Origin: Inia geoffrensis
Taxonomy: Eukaryota > Chordata > Mammalia > Artiodactyla > Iniidae
Assembly (NCBI GenBank): GCA_036417435.1
Contig: CM070903.1
Location: 87,255,001 to 87,319,000 of the forward strand
Direction of reading: 5' to 3'
DNA length: 64,000 nt
The notes under the pieces were generated by a model. It did no database searches, was not told the origin of the DNA, and saw only the letters and a list, made by a program, of their open reading frames with translations. Position numbers and translations under genes: made by a program. Of this stretch, positions 37,690 through 48,400 are shown piece by piece (within the stretch, counting starts at the first letter, position 1; each line of letters starts with the position of its first letter).

Positions 37690-38260
37690 CCGAAAGAATT
37701 TCCAAATACTCTAGGCCCAGGCGCAAAGGACAAAACAAGAAGCCCCACCTTTGAGCCCAGTACGGAGGTGATCCGCCCACCCACCAACCAATCCGAAGTC
37801 GTGTTCTCCACCTGCCCACGGCTTGATGGACCTTTTCATTCCCTTCCGCTGTCCCCTTTTACGACAGTTTTCCGGCCTAGTTTACGGCCGCCACTGCCGT
37901 ATTTCCTGGGGTACCCGTGTCTGGGCGGTTTGTACGTGCTGGTGGTGGCCGCGTCGCTTTGTGGTAGAGGCGTAGAGCTGGTGGGGTGGGATGTACCGCG
38001 CTCCCGGTGGAAGCAGAGGAGCCGAGCGGGAACCATGGTGAGTTCCGCCTTCCGGCCTCTTGGGCGATCTCAGGCCCAGGCCTTAACCTCTGCTCAAGGT
38101 CTGGGAGGAGAGGAGCCGCAGATGTCTCCCTAATGCGACTCAGAGCTGGGGGTGTAGCGCCCCGGAGAGTCACCCTCTGGGACACAGAGCTGTTGCCTCA
38201 CCCTTCTCGGGCCTTTGTGCCTGCCGTCCTTGGGGCTCGGAGGTTAGTGGAAACGCATTT
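37690..38260. promoter_or_regulatory. CpG-rich promoter of DNAJC19, possibly bidirectional
   Basis: Base composition changes sharply from AT-rich flanks to GC-rich sequence with many CpGs, just upstream of and across the DNAJC19 ATG. There is a CCAAT box at 37788-37792 within 'ccaaccaatccg'. ETS-like TTCCGG cores lie near 37869-37874 and 38050-38055. No TATA box is evident. In human, the most distal SOX2-OT start lies head-to-head with DNAJC19, so the - strand here may also be transcribed. That part is from synteny, not sequence. Confidence 0.75.
38035..38037 (+). CDS. DNAJC19: DNAJC19 coding exon 1 (ATG only)
   Basis: The start codon is followed immediately by the splice donor GTGAGT. The context 'aaccATGg' is a good Kozak match (A at -3, G at +4). 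The first exon thus contributes only Met, and the next codon (GCC) begins exon 2. The 5'UTR lies upstream in the CpG-rich promoter; its start cannot be placed from sequence alone. Confidence 0.93.
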
Positions 38261-41200
38261 GATTATACCTGCTGGTCCCCAAACACATCCTCGCAGCCCT
38301 TTCTCTACATTGCTCTGTCTTTCCCCTTTTCCCTTGCTGACACACCTCTTCTCGATTCTTGAACATATTTGGCCGAAGGCGCTATGAGAAGCTAGTCTCT
38401 TAGTTAAGCCTACGTTTAACGGTGAATCAGAATTTACAGGAATCCTCTGTAAACAGTTCTCCCTTCTCTGGCAGAAACTTTATTTCCGTTGCTCTTGATT
38501 GAATTTTAACGTGACTTCACTTGCCCGGAGGTGAAAGAAGTTTTCAAGGGGAGGGGAATTCTCTTTTTCACTGTTGTATAAGTAAATAAGCAAATCGACT
38601 TGCCTTTTTTTTTCCTTAGTGAAAAATCCCATACCTTTTAAATGCATTGGATATAAAATTTGCAGGATCATTGGGCAGAATATTTTCATCCTAAAAGTTA
38701 TTTCTCCCGTTGAAATAAAACTTGTAATAAGTTGGAATGGGAGAATGGGCATGATAGGGAAGGGTGAGAATAAGAGAAATGAATATTTACTCTGCTTCCC
38801 TTTACCAGGCCAGTACAGTGGTAGCAGTTGGACTGACCATTGCTGCTGCAGGATTTGCAGGTTTGTTTATGGTTTGGGGGTGGAACTGAAATAGAGGAGG
38901 TTGCGGACTTTTTATTTTATTGCTTTTGTTTTTAGGCCGTTACGCTTTGCAAGCCATGAAGCATATGGAACCTCAAGTAAAACAAGTTTTTCAAAGTCTA
39001 CCAAAATCTGTAAGGCTTCTCATTCACCATTTTTGCTAATTCTTTGCTGTCTGTGTATGAAGCCTAGAGCCAGACATCCATGAAGTTCTAAGTGATTGCT
39101 TTGGACCCCTTCTCTTGCTTCCCACAAAGAAGGTTTAGAAATTCTGAGCTTTGTAATGGTGCTACCCTAAAGAATCAAATGTTACATGTGACAGATTTGG
39201 GGAAGAGGTGTTAACAGTTTTAGTATCATGAAAGTTAATATCACTTTATTGTTCATACACCATTACCTTCAGCATCATTTGCTCTGCATCACAAACACAG
39301 AGGGATCTAGGGGTCTGAAGTGATCCATTTTTACTGTGTGGCTCTGGCACTCCCTAACAGAGATTACTTGGGTAACACTTCAGTTAATTGAGCTCTAGAG
39401 TATGACTGAATGTGATGATCATACCTTCTGTGGTCAAAATTCAGAATGAATATGATTTTGACAACCTGTAGAGTATTGCTTTTTATTGTTATGATTGAAT
39501 GTGACAGAGTAGTAGGGTAATGGTAGGTTTTACCAGTATAATTTCTGACATACCAAGGTCAGTGGATCTAATAGCCTGATTTTCTCTATATCTTAAAGTC
39601 TTGTTTTAGTAGTTGCCTTGAACCTCAAAATGTCCTTGAACCACTTGTCTCAAAATATCTCTGAATCCTCTAAAGCACTTGTTCTAAAACATGTAGTCAT
39701 ATTCTGAGATCAAATTTTTATCTAGAACATGGCTAGCTTGGAATACTCTTCCCTTCACTCCCAGAAGAACTGGCTTTAAGGCACTGTTATTTAGTCTTGT
39801 ATCTTCAAGACAGTTTAGATGGTTCGGGGGCGGGGGGGGGAAATGGATGTTTAATGATCATTAAAATATTTGTTGCTATTTATAAAGCTAAAATACCATA
39901 GGGGGCTTCCCTGGTGGTGTAGTGGTTGAGAGTCCGCCTGCCGATGCAGGGGACGCGGGTTCGTGCCCTGGTCCGGGAAGATCCCACATGCCGCGGAGCG
40001 GCTGGGCGCGTGAGCCATGGCCGCTGAGCATGTGCGTCCGGAGCCTGTGCTCCACAACAGGAGAGGCCACAGCAGTGAGAGGCCCACGTACAGAAAAAAA
40101 AAAAAAAAAAAAAAAAAAAACATAGTAATTGCACTTAGTTTTCTGAAGTCTTAGTTTTTCCACTGGTTCTATGAACATTTATAGACATTTTTTAACAGCT
40201 TTCAGTTCATTTTGATAATCTTTTCTTACAAATGTATTTCCACTTTCAGGCCTTCAGTGGTGGCTATTACAGAGGTGGGTTTGAACCCAAAATGACAAAA
40301 CGGGAAGCAGCATTAATACTAGGTGTAAGGTAAAACAATTTCTCACATTTTTAATATTTTTCTTCCAAATTTAGAGCTATAAGTGTAAGAAAGACCTTCT
40401 CTCTTTTATTAGAAGAGAGTTATTCTATTGTGTACATTTTTTTTTAATTTTTATTATTTTTTTGGCTGCACTGTGCGGCACGCGGGATATTAGGTCCCTG
40501 ACAAGGGATCTAATCCACGCCCCCTGCAGTAGAAGCATGGAGTTTTAACCACTGGACTGCCAGGGATGTTCCATCTATTACATTTTTAAGGTCTAAACAT
40601 TCCCTACAAAAGTCCAATGAGAAGGTCTAATGACGCATGAGTACTTTTTAACTCATTGAAGGTAGATTTTTCAACGGATAATCACAGTGCTCAATATTGT
40701 TCTCTATAACGGAGTAACAGATTTTTTTGTGATGAAATTCTGCCTTCATTTCCAAATACTTAAACATACTTTTCGATAAAAGGATTGTTGTAATGAATAG
40801 TTAAAAGTTCAACTAAATTTTTAAGAATGCCTTATTTTTCTAAGGAGCTCTGTTTAGTTCTGTGATTCAGAATATTAATCTTCCTAGTGTGTTAGAGGTT
40901 CCCAAATAGCTTTTCATACTGTTGTGTTGACTTACTCCAGTTTCACAATTTTTTTTCAGTTTCACAATTTTTAATTGACCTTTATATAGTTTTTTAATGT
41001 GACCCAAATCTACTCTGAAGTATACAATACCTTTTCCTTTTTAAATTAGCCCTACTGCCAATAAGGGAAAAATAAGAGATGCTCATCGACGAATTATGCT
41101 TTTAAATCACCCAGACAAGGGTAAGTATCATTAAACTATTGTTAACACATTTTGTTGGAGTAACTGTTATTAGTGGGATTATTTTGTATCTAATTCTTGG

Positions 41201-42475
41201 CTATTATAAGGGAAATGCCTAGATCTGTTTGTGAGCACTGTCTCCCAGGCTGGATCCATTTGTTGTTTAGGTATCTTAAAAGAGTAAGTTCTGAGTGAAA
41301 AATTTATAGACTAATGAGCAGATCTAGTAACTACGATAATTTGGAAGTAGTGATAAGCATTAACTGTGTTTTGAGATCTGCAGTTGTGATGTGACTTACA
41401 GTAGTGAGTCTCAAATACTGCTACTACTACTGTTTGGGGTGGGGGGTGTCTACATTCTTACCTAAGGAAAATGTTGAATTTTAGTTAATGAAACTAATAA
41501 AACTTTTAACTTTTTTCCTATCCATTTAGACCTTTTAACTAGTGGTTACCTAGTTAGAAACCTATAGGTTGTATTTATTAGTTTCTGATACACTTCTAAG
41601 CAGCCTAGGCTGAGTTGAAAGATCAAATGGGATACCAAAATGTAGACCACAAAATCCACGTTCCAGTGTTTAAGTCCTTTTACTTTACAGGGGAAGCCTC
41701 TCTTTAAGAAAGAGGGTTTTGAGCTTAAACAGGGTTGTAATTGTTTGGTATCTGACTGCATAACGTTTTACAAAACTTAGCTTATACTAACTGGAAGGCT
41801 CTTGGTTCTGTAGGTCTAGGGTGGAGCCCATAAATTTGCATCCTAACTAAGCTTTTTACTGATTGCTGGTGCTTGCTGGTCTGAGGGCCACACTTTTTTG
41901 AGAATCACTCAAATCACTGCTGCAGTTTAGTAGGAAAGGAGATGTAGGTGACATCGTGAAGGGACTGTTGATAACAGGAAAAGGATATAAAGCAAAGTGG
42001 GGTCTTCCCAACTAAGCTCAGCACCTCTGAAAATTTCATGGTTTTAAAATAACACAGTACAATAAATTGGTGTTTATGACTTGTGATCGTCATGAAAAGG
42101 TAACTTACACTATTTCAAAGTCACATAAGTATGAGAATTTTTTAAAATTTTATTTCTATCAGTTTAAGCGTTTTCAAAAGGTGCCATTTTTTGTGGAAAT
42201 CTCCCTCCCATTGGTCAAATATATTAACCATGTTTTTGGTCATCCAGTTCCAGTGTCATAGTTATTTTAAAAAGTCACAATTTCATTTCTGCTCATTTCA
42301 CCTCTTAGATAAGCATAGGAATTCTTGAAGCAAGAGAATAGCTTTTCACCAAGCAGAAATTGGAGAGTCCATATTATAACTATTCCTTTTTTTTCTTCCT
42401 GTAGGAGGATCTCCTTATATAGCAGCCAAAATCAATGAAGCTAAAGATTTACTAGAAGGTCAAGCTAAAAAATGA
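38035..42475 (+). CDS. DNAJC19: DNAJC19 (TIM14/Pam18 homologue), six coding exons, complete
   Basis: The coding exons are 38035-38037, 38809-38860, 38936-39009, 40250-40329, 41050-41120 and 42405-42475. All introns are GT-AG and the joined CDS is 351 nt, giving 116 residues, the length of human DNAJC19. The N-terminus has one hydrophobic segment (about residues 4-23, rich in A, V and G). A short linker follows, then a C-terminal J-like domain with the HPD triad at residues 90-92 and a closing GQAKK. In the family, the protein spans the mitochondrial inner membrane, and its matrix J domain stimulates mtHSP70 in the TIM23-PAM presequence motor; it also associates with prohibitins. The first exon encodes only the initiator Met. 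From memory, human has V rather than A at residue 22; otherwise the protein looks identical. There is no frameshift or stop. FXR1 converges on it from the right. Confidence 0.97.
38809..38860 (+). CDS. DNAJC19: DNAJC19 coding exon 2 (membrane segment)
   Basis: The acceptor is 'tttaccag' and the donor GTTTGT. The 52 nt encode residues 2-18 plus the first base of G19. This is nearly the whole hydrophobic inner-membrane segment, starting A-S-T-V-V-A-V-G. Confidence 0.95.
38936..39009 (+). CDS. DNAJC19: DNAJC19 coding exon 3
   Basis: The acceptor is 'tttttag' and the donor GTAAGG. The 74 nt encode residues 19-43, from the end of the membrane segment into the matrix linker ([16 protein letters not shown]...). 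Only a 75-nt intron separates it from exon 2, so the two form a tight pair. Confidence 0.95.
39902..40120 (+). mobile_element. CHR-2-type SINE in DNAJC19 intron 3
   Basis: Nearly complete consensus body with a 27-A tail, same orientation as the gene and about 130 bp upstream of the exon 4 acceptor. Confidence 0.94.
40250..40329 (+). CDS. DNAJC19: DNAJC19 coding exon 4
   Basis: The acceptor is 'cactttcag' and the donor GTAAAA. The 80 nt encode residues 44-69 plus two bases of S70. They cover the glycine/tyrosine-rich linker ([15 protein letters not shown]) and helix I/II entry of the J domain ([10 protein letters not shown]). Confidence 0.95.
40438..40571 (-). mobile_element. Short CHR-related SINE in DNAJC19 intron 4
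   Basis: T-rich tail at the left, then 'ggctgcactgtgcggcacg' and 'ccactggactgccaggga'. Flanks 'tctattgtgtacatttt' and 'tctattacatttt' look like a degraded duplication. Confidence 0.88.
41050..41120 (+). CDS. DNAJC19: DNAJC19 coding exon 5 (HPD motif)
   Basis: The acceptor is 'ttaaattag' and the donor GTAAGT. The 71 nt encode residues 70-93 with J-domain helix II ([13 protein letters not shown]) and the catalytic H-P-D triad that contacts mtHSP70. The last base starts a split Gly codon. Confidence 0.95.
41812..41912. mobile_element. MER5A-like fragment in DNAJC19 intron 5
   Basis: The order 'ggtctagggtggagccca', 'aaatttgcatcctaac' and 'tttgagaatcactc' follows MER5A. The copy is degraded. Confidence 0.55.
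42405..42475 (+). CDS. DNAJC19: DNAJC19 coding exon 6 and stop
   Basis: A strong polypyrimidine tract precedes the acceptor ('ttcctgtag'). The 71 nt encode residues 94-116 ([19 protein letters not shown]...) and the TGA at 42473-42475. J-domain helix III is intact. Confidence 0.95.
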
Positions 42476-43235
42476 AGTAAATGTATGATGAATTTTAAGT
42501 TCCTATTCATTTATGTATATGAGTACCAGCTTTTTATAAAATGCCTCAAAGCTACACATTTTTAAAATTAGCATAAGCTAAATGAAAGCCTTGGTATAAA
42601 TTTGAGGATTTAAAATCGGATTATAGAATATTTGTAGGTTAATAATAATTATGGATAAGTGCATGCCATTTGAAGTGTTACTCATTTGTCAAATAATTTG
42701 GTACCTATGTCAAGACAAAGTGAACAAGATAGTCTCTCCCTGAAGGAATCCCCAATCTGATGGGAGATTGATAAACTGATAATTAAAATACAATGTGGTA
42801 AATACGATGGAATTAGCACAAGTTGTTAGATAGAGTAGGGGCTTATCTCATTAAGACAGGTGGCTGTTCAAGGTACAGAGGACTCCCCCAGCCACTTAGA
42901 ACCTTGAACTTAAAAGTGAATTTAGGGCTTCCCTGGCGGCGCAGTGGTTGAGAGTCCACCTGCCGATGCAGGGAACACGGGTTCGTGCCCCGGTCTGGGA
43001 AGATCCCACATGCCGCGAAGTGGCTGAGCCTGCGCGTCCAGAGCCTGTGATTCGCAACGGGAGAGGCCACAACAGTGAGAGGCCCGCGTATCGCAAAAAA
43101 AAAAAAAAAAAAGTGAATTTAGCCAGAACTTAACCTGAGAAATTGATCTAGGTATGTATTTATCACTTTGTCAGTGATAAATCTGAATTGTTTCAGATTT
43201 CATACATTAAAAACTGTAACAGTATGATAAAGATT
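42476..43235 (+). other. DNAJC19: Probable DNAJC19 3'UTR
   Basis: Non-coding sequence follows the stop. It contains an L2-like fragment (about 42705-42850) and a CHR SINE (42925-43110). A candidate poly(A) signal ATTAAA at 43206-43211 is followed by a T-rich stretch near 43245-43258. No canonical AATAAA is seen in sense orientation before it. The 3' end is inferred. Confidence 0.5.
42925..43110 (+). mobile_element. CHR-2-type SINE in the DNAJC19 3'UTR
   Basis: Sense-oriented copy with an 18-A tail and the duplication 'aagtgaatttag' at both sides. The body lacks about 20 nt (the 'gtgagccatggccgctga' block) relative to the other copies here. Confidence 0.94.
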
Positions 43236-43842
43236 TGAGAATACAAGTCTTGTTTTTAATCAAGAAATTATATTTTATTTAGCTAACCCCTTAAAGAGAC
43301 TGACCATTTATAAACTACTTTAATTGGTTTTTTTTTACATAATCAAGTTTCACATTTGTTAAAACACAATTAGTGAAACTGAAAAGCTCAGTTATCAAAA
43401 TATAACAAAGGACTCGATAATTCATACACTGATATATTTAAATGACATTTCAGGGTAAATGGTTATTGGTCTAACAAAAAATAGATCTAAGGATACCAGA
43501 GGACCTACCTAAAACGTGCGGTTAAGATAGCTTTTGTGGTCAGCCAGAATACTTAATTTTCAGTTCTAAGATGATAAATACTATTACCTACAATCTAAAC
43601 TTTCTTAAATCATCCTGAAGTTCTTAATTATTAACGGGGAACACAAAGATTTTCAAGGTCAAAATAATGGAAGTGGTCATATTTAGCACTGGAATGTGTT
43701 TAGGGACATTTCAAAATGGAGGTGTATCTGCTTTTATTTTCCATCCCATTTCATCATTCAAAATCTGATCAAGTTCATTTGTCATGATTTAGAGTATGAC
43801 GAAGCACTTGGCTATTTCCAGGGACAAGGGGGTATGAAGGTA

Positions 43843-44374
43843 CAGCTGATTCTTGTTATTCAAAGTAGTTGTGTTGTATAAAGTCACTGAGAATACTAAA
43901 TTAGTGAATCCTGAACCACTGTTCCTAGGGGTTTCCTGTGAGCCTCTGGTCACAATATTTTTGTCAACCAGTGAATATATAACCTTGTTTACAAGTGTTT
44001 CTGTTTAAGACATTTAATATATATTGTTGATTCATTAAATTCACAGCCAATAACATTATAACTCATGCCAATCCATCACAGCCTTCTTGCATTTAGGAAT
44101 CCTAGGCACTTCACTACGCTTGGGGGCCATCTTAAACAGTGAAATCACCAATAAAAAGGACAAAAATGCAAAAAACTTGGCATTAAATGGACCATGAAAA
44201 GGATGCTTATTTACAGTAGGAAAACTGAAACAAGGCAGAGCATAACTTTGTAGGTACCGGGTGACTCATTTTCACACTTTGCATGTCCACAACCGACCAG
44301 GAAATCACCGTGATTGTTGACTTCGGAGGTATGAACTTGAAAATAAGGAATCCGCTAATAATGAGGATCAACTG
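43843..44374 (-). mobile_element. Tigger-like (pogo) DNA transposon remnant
   Basis: The ends are imperfect inverted repeats (CAGCTGATTCTTGTTATTC at the left, GAATAATGAGGATCAACTG-like at the right) with TA on each side. The interior, read on the - strand, resembles the 5' part of a Tigger transposase gene (a 'MAPKR'-like start near 44133), followed directly by the 3' end. It is internally deleted and old, and lies within the probable FXR1 3'UTR. Confidence 0.8.
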
Positions 44375-44861
44375 TATTTTGACTTACTAGCCTTTTATTT
44401 CAGTCCTTTGGACTAGTCAAAAAAATGTTTATGAACAAGAGCTTTAATTAAGGAAAAGAGATATTATCAACTAAAAAGCAAATTTTTCAGACGAATAGAA
44501 GATATGCCCAAAGGCAATCAAGCATTAACTTTAAAAAGGAAAACTTCATGTTGAAGGTACACTTAAGTGTTTAATGCAAACACAGCATACCTGTTTCTAA
44601 GATACCACTTTAAAATAATACTAAGCACAGCAGACCACATTTTTCTTTCATAGTAATGTTTTATTTTCTCTAGGCTTACCTTTTTCAAGTAGAAGAAACC
44701 ATATTTCACTGAAAGCCATTAGGCAAACCTACCATTTTTCTTGGGTAAAAAAGTCATCTTTTTTATGAGGGCTCTAGATCATGGTAATTGATGCAAGTAT
44801 GATGATCTGTAAGAGAGCCTTCATCTTTTAATGGTATTTTCTTACAAAATGCTTGTGTATT

Positions 44862-45070
44862 AACATTTATTGACTGTTTACAATGTGCTAGCGTTGTGCT
44901 AAGCATTTCCCCCTTACCCAGTAGTAGTTACTATTAAAGTACATTTTACAAGTAATGAAGTTCAGTGAGGTTGATACTTGCCCAAAGCAACATGCTGGCT
45001 GAGAAAACTGATCTTTCTCAAACCCGAAGTTCTATGCTGTTAACCTCCACACTGTGGTACCTTTCACAAA
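44862..45070 (-). mobile_element. MIR in the probable FXR1 3'UTR
   Basis: 'gactgtttacaatgtgctag' and 'acttgcccaaagcaac', inverted on + (sense to FXR1). Confidence 0.75.
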
Positions 45071-45229
45071 CCTGATAACCCAGGGATGTTTTCCTTGGTG
45101 GTACTGAGATGTGTGTCTCGTACTTGTCATTACACTTCTACCTTGGGCCCTTTTTATCCACGGGTCCTTTCAGATATAGACTTCTTTAAAAGGGAGGAAG
45201 ATAATGGTTGAATATAGGACTAGGAATAG

Positions 45230-45440
45230 GAGGTACAGGTTTCAAGTGAAACTTCTGCTATAATAGCCAGGCAACTTTGAGCAAGGTATCTATGCACTTA
45301 GGGTTCTGCTTCCTCATCTGTTAAGAGGGGGGAAAATAAATAACATCCAACTTAAATTGTGAAGACTTCTCCACTTTATGGATAGGAAATTGAAAAACTA
45401 GAGCAAACGCTTTCTGAAGTTGCACAGCTACTGAAACTAT
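45230..45440 (+). mobile_element. MIR fragments, + then inverted piece
   Basis: 'ctgcttcctcatctgttaag' (sense), followed by 'cactttatggataggaaatt' and 'gttgcacagctactgaaact' (inverted). Confidence 0.55.
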
Positions 45441-45444
45441 AAGC

Positions 45445-48400
45445 CCTGAATATCTTCTCCAATTTACTAGCTTCATTTATAATTTGGTTCTCTATATATT
45501 AGTCCTTAATACATGCCTATTCACAGCCTTAATGTTTAGAACTGGCATACCAGAGCTTTAGTTTCCTTACTTAGCCTCTTCCCTTTCGCCTTCACTGGGC
45601 CTCTAGGTTGACAACAGATGAGTCCTATGCTACTTAATAAACTTTATAAACCTTTGCTGGTGACGAAAGTAGGCTGTAATGGGTGGTCCTGAAGTCCAAT
45701 CTTTTCCCACCCTTATTTTTAAGCAAATTCTCTAGCCTTCAGCTGTTTTACAAATGATGGGAATAATCTATAGAAGCATTTAATAAGTCATACAGACCCA
45801 AACCATTCAAGAAATAGAGAACATGTGTGAAAATAGATGGAACACAAGCCCATTTTCTGATTCTAGAAGCTTGGTTATATAGTTTTCTCTGCTATCGTTA
45901 ATTTACTGTGCTCTAAATCACAACAAACAGAAGAAGGGTAAAAGGCAGCTAGATGTAAAATGAAAAGTGGAAGGAACTGGATAACTAGTATCTTAACACA
46001 GGGTAAAAACCTAAACATGTTGGACTATGCCACACTAAAAAGCTATGTAGTATTCGGCACACTGAAAATTTACTTTCTACCTTAAAGAAAACCTTGTATC
46101 AGAAGTAATTTAAATTAATCCAGGCAGAATACTTCATTTAAGAGCTAACCAAGCTTAAGTTTAAACACTTGAGGCTAAAATAGAGTTTTACTGTTTCAAT
46201 GAGAATTTATAAGGCACCTTTCTGTTGTTAACAACCTATAAAAGTTGTTTTGCATTTCAGAAGTGTGTGATGGGGTCATTATTTTGTTTAGCATAAATGA
46301 TCCCCCAAATGTTAATTACAATGAAAATTTAGAACTTGGCTCCAAAACTTAAAAGGCCAGAATATGGTAGAAAGAAATCTATAAATCTGAGGTAAAGTAA
46401 AAAGCACTTACTTAGAATGCTAGAATAGGCTTTTGGTTAAAGAACCCTGGACTGAGAGTAACCTTGAGTACCCGGAAACTTAAATGACTTAAGCTCTGCT
46501 TTTTGTTGCTGGCACTGCTGTTCAGTGTTGTGTATCTGCTTAGAGCCAACTGTTGATTTAGCAACAGGATATAGAAAGAGCTATCCAGTGTTAACCTGTT
46601 ATTCCTGACCCAATGACAAGGTCGTAGTCCAGTGTTAGGGTATAATCTGGAACAAATTAACACGTGCTGTGACCTTAGTACTGTTTCAGTTAATGGAATT
46701 TCAAGTGAAGTATTTACGTGACATTTTTCTTTACAACCTGAAAACAGCAAGGTGAAAAATGAAGTTCAAAGAGGTTGAGGTATGAGCTCCAGGGAACAAG
46801 CATAGATTAGTTCATCTAGAAAAACTATGGGAAATTTTCTGTAATGAAAAGTCTTTAACCTAGAAAATAAGTAGCTACATTTGACAATCCATGAAGTAAA
46901 AAGGGTACGAAACATTCAGAAAATATCCCTGTGGTTTCACCCTAATTTGAGAAACTGCTAACTAGTATACTTAATAGTGGGGCTTTGAAATTGAGAATGT
47001 TAGTGAAAAATAATTCTGCCCTTCTTTTATCTTTAGATTGCATACAATATAGCTGGAAATGTCTGGGACAGATATAAATAGAAAACAAACACCATTTTAA
47101 TTCAGCATACTCCTTAAGAGTACATAGGACTATGGTTAAGTATCACACAGGGTCTAACATATGATTACACTCGTTATATTACATTGGAAAGGCCTTTATG
47201 GGATCACCTAAGTCTAGGCCTCTCTAGTTGGATGAAACGGAATATAGAAGTTTGTACAACTAAGATAGTAACTCCCAATTCTGTGCTTCAGTACCCTGAA
47301 ACAGTAATATAGAAGATACAGATGAATCTGAATCTAAAGTGAGCCACTGATAAACCATTTTAAAAATCAAAATTAATATTCTCCTTATAGAGTATACACC
47401 TCCCTCATCCAATAATTAGGGCTTTTCTGGATGATTAGACCCTTGCTTGGATTTCTGGAGTAAATGATTATACCTTAAAACGTATTATTAGGTTGTCTCT
47501 TCTGTGAGTCAAAACTGGTCAGCTCCCAGCAATTTCCTATGGCTCAACATAACTGACGTTTTCAACCAGCAGTTGAGTGCAGTTTCAAATTACCACCACT
47601 TGCCAAAAGTTTTACTATAGCAGATTGCAATTATTGCTTTATTGCAACAGTTCCCTGAAATAAAACCCAAATGCTGTCATAGGTTAATCATGGGTTATAA
47701 GTGAATATTATCCATTCAGGCATCCTAGTAAAAAACTAAAATTTTAAAATAAAGGACCGACAAATTCACCCTCAGATATCCTTATAAAGGGTACAGGGGA
47801 TCCAAATTGTAAATAGCAAAGATAGGGAGACTGAGACTTTACAATGAACACCCTACTTGTTGCCTTTTGGAATTTTGCCAAACCCATAGATCCAATTCAA
47901 ATTCAAGTTCCTTGAAGCCTTAGAAAATCTAAATATAAAAGTGATTTTCCTTTATTCATTTCCAGTAAACCGCCAATCACGTGCTTACGGCATAAGCTCA
48001 TTGTAGGCACAGCCTACAAGAATATTAACTAGTTGGTTTCAATCTGAAAAAAGTCAATCTGTTTGCAGAGGACACAAATGGTAGGTACTATTTCCCAATC
48101 TACCAGCAATATTCAGTTAACATACCAACTTTGCAGAAAACTTTCTGAGGTTAAACACTAGACTCATAGCAAACAGTAGCTACAAAAATACTTCCAAAGG
48201 TGATGGATCCCAGCCACAAAAGAACGGCTGACATGAATGGAGATCCAGGACAAATAGTAAAACACCAGCTTAGTGTTTTCCTGTTCTTTGGTTATTTTGC
48301 TTGTCTGTATATACCTGGACTTGCTTTTTAATATTTACTTAAGCTACTACCTCCCTCAGCCTTGTCCTAAGCAACGTCTCAGTTTTCATGAACTCACTGG

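Noticed and set aside
37435..38133. 232-codon open frame on + across the DNAJC19 promoter
   Set aside because: It spans the CpG-rich promoter and the real start codon in another frame, and has no domain similarity. The length is explained by GC-rich, stop-poor sequence.
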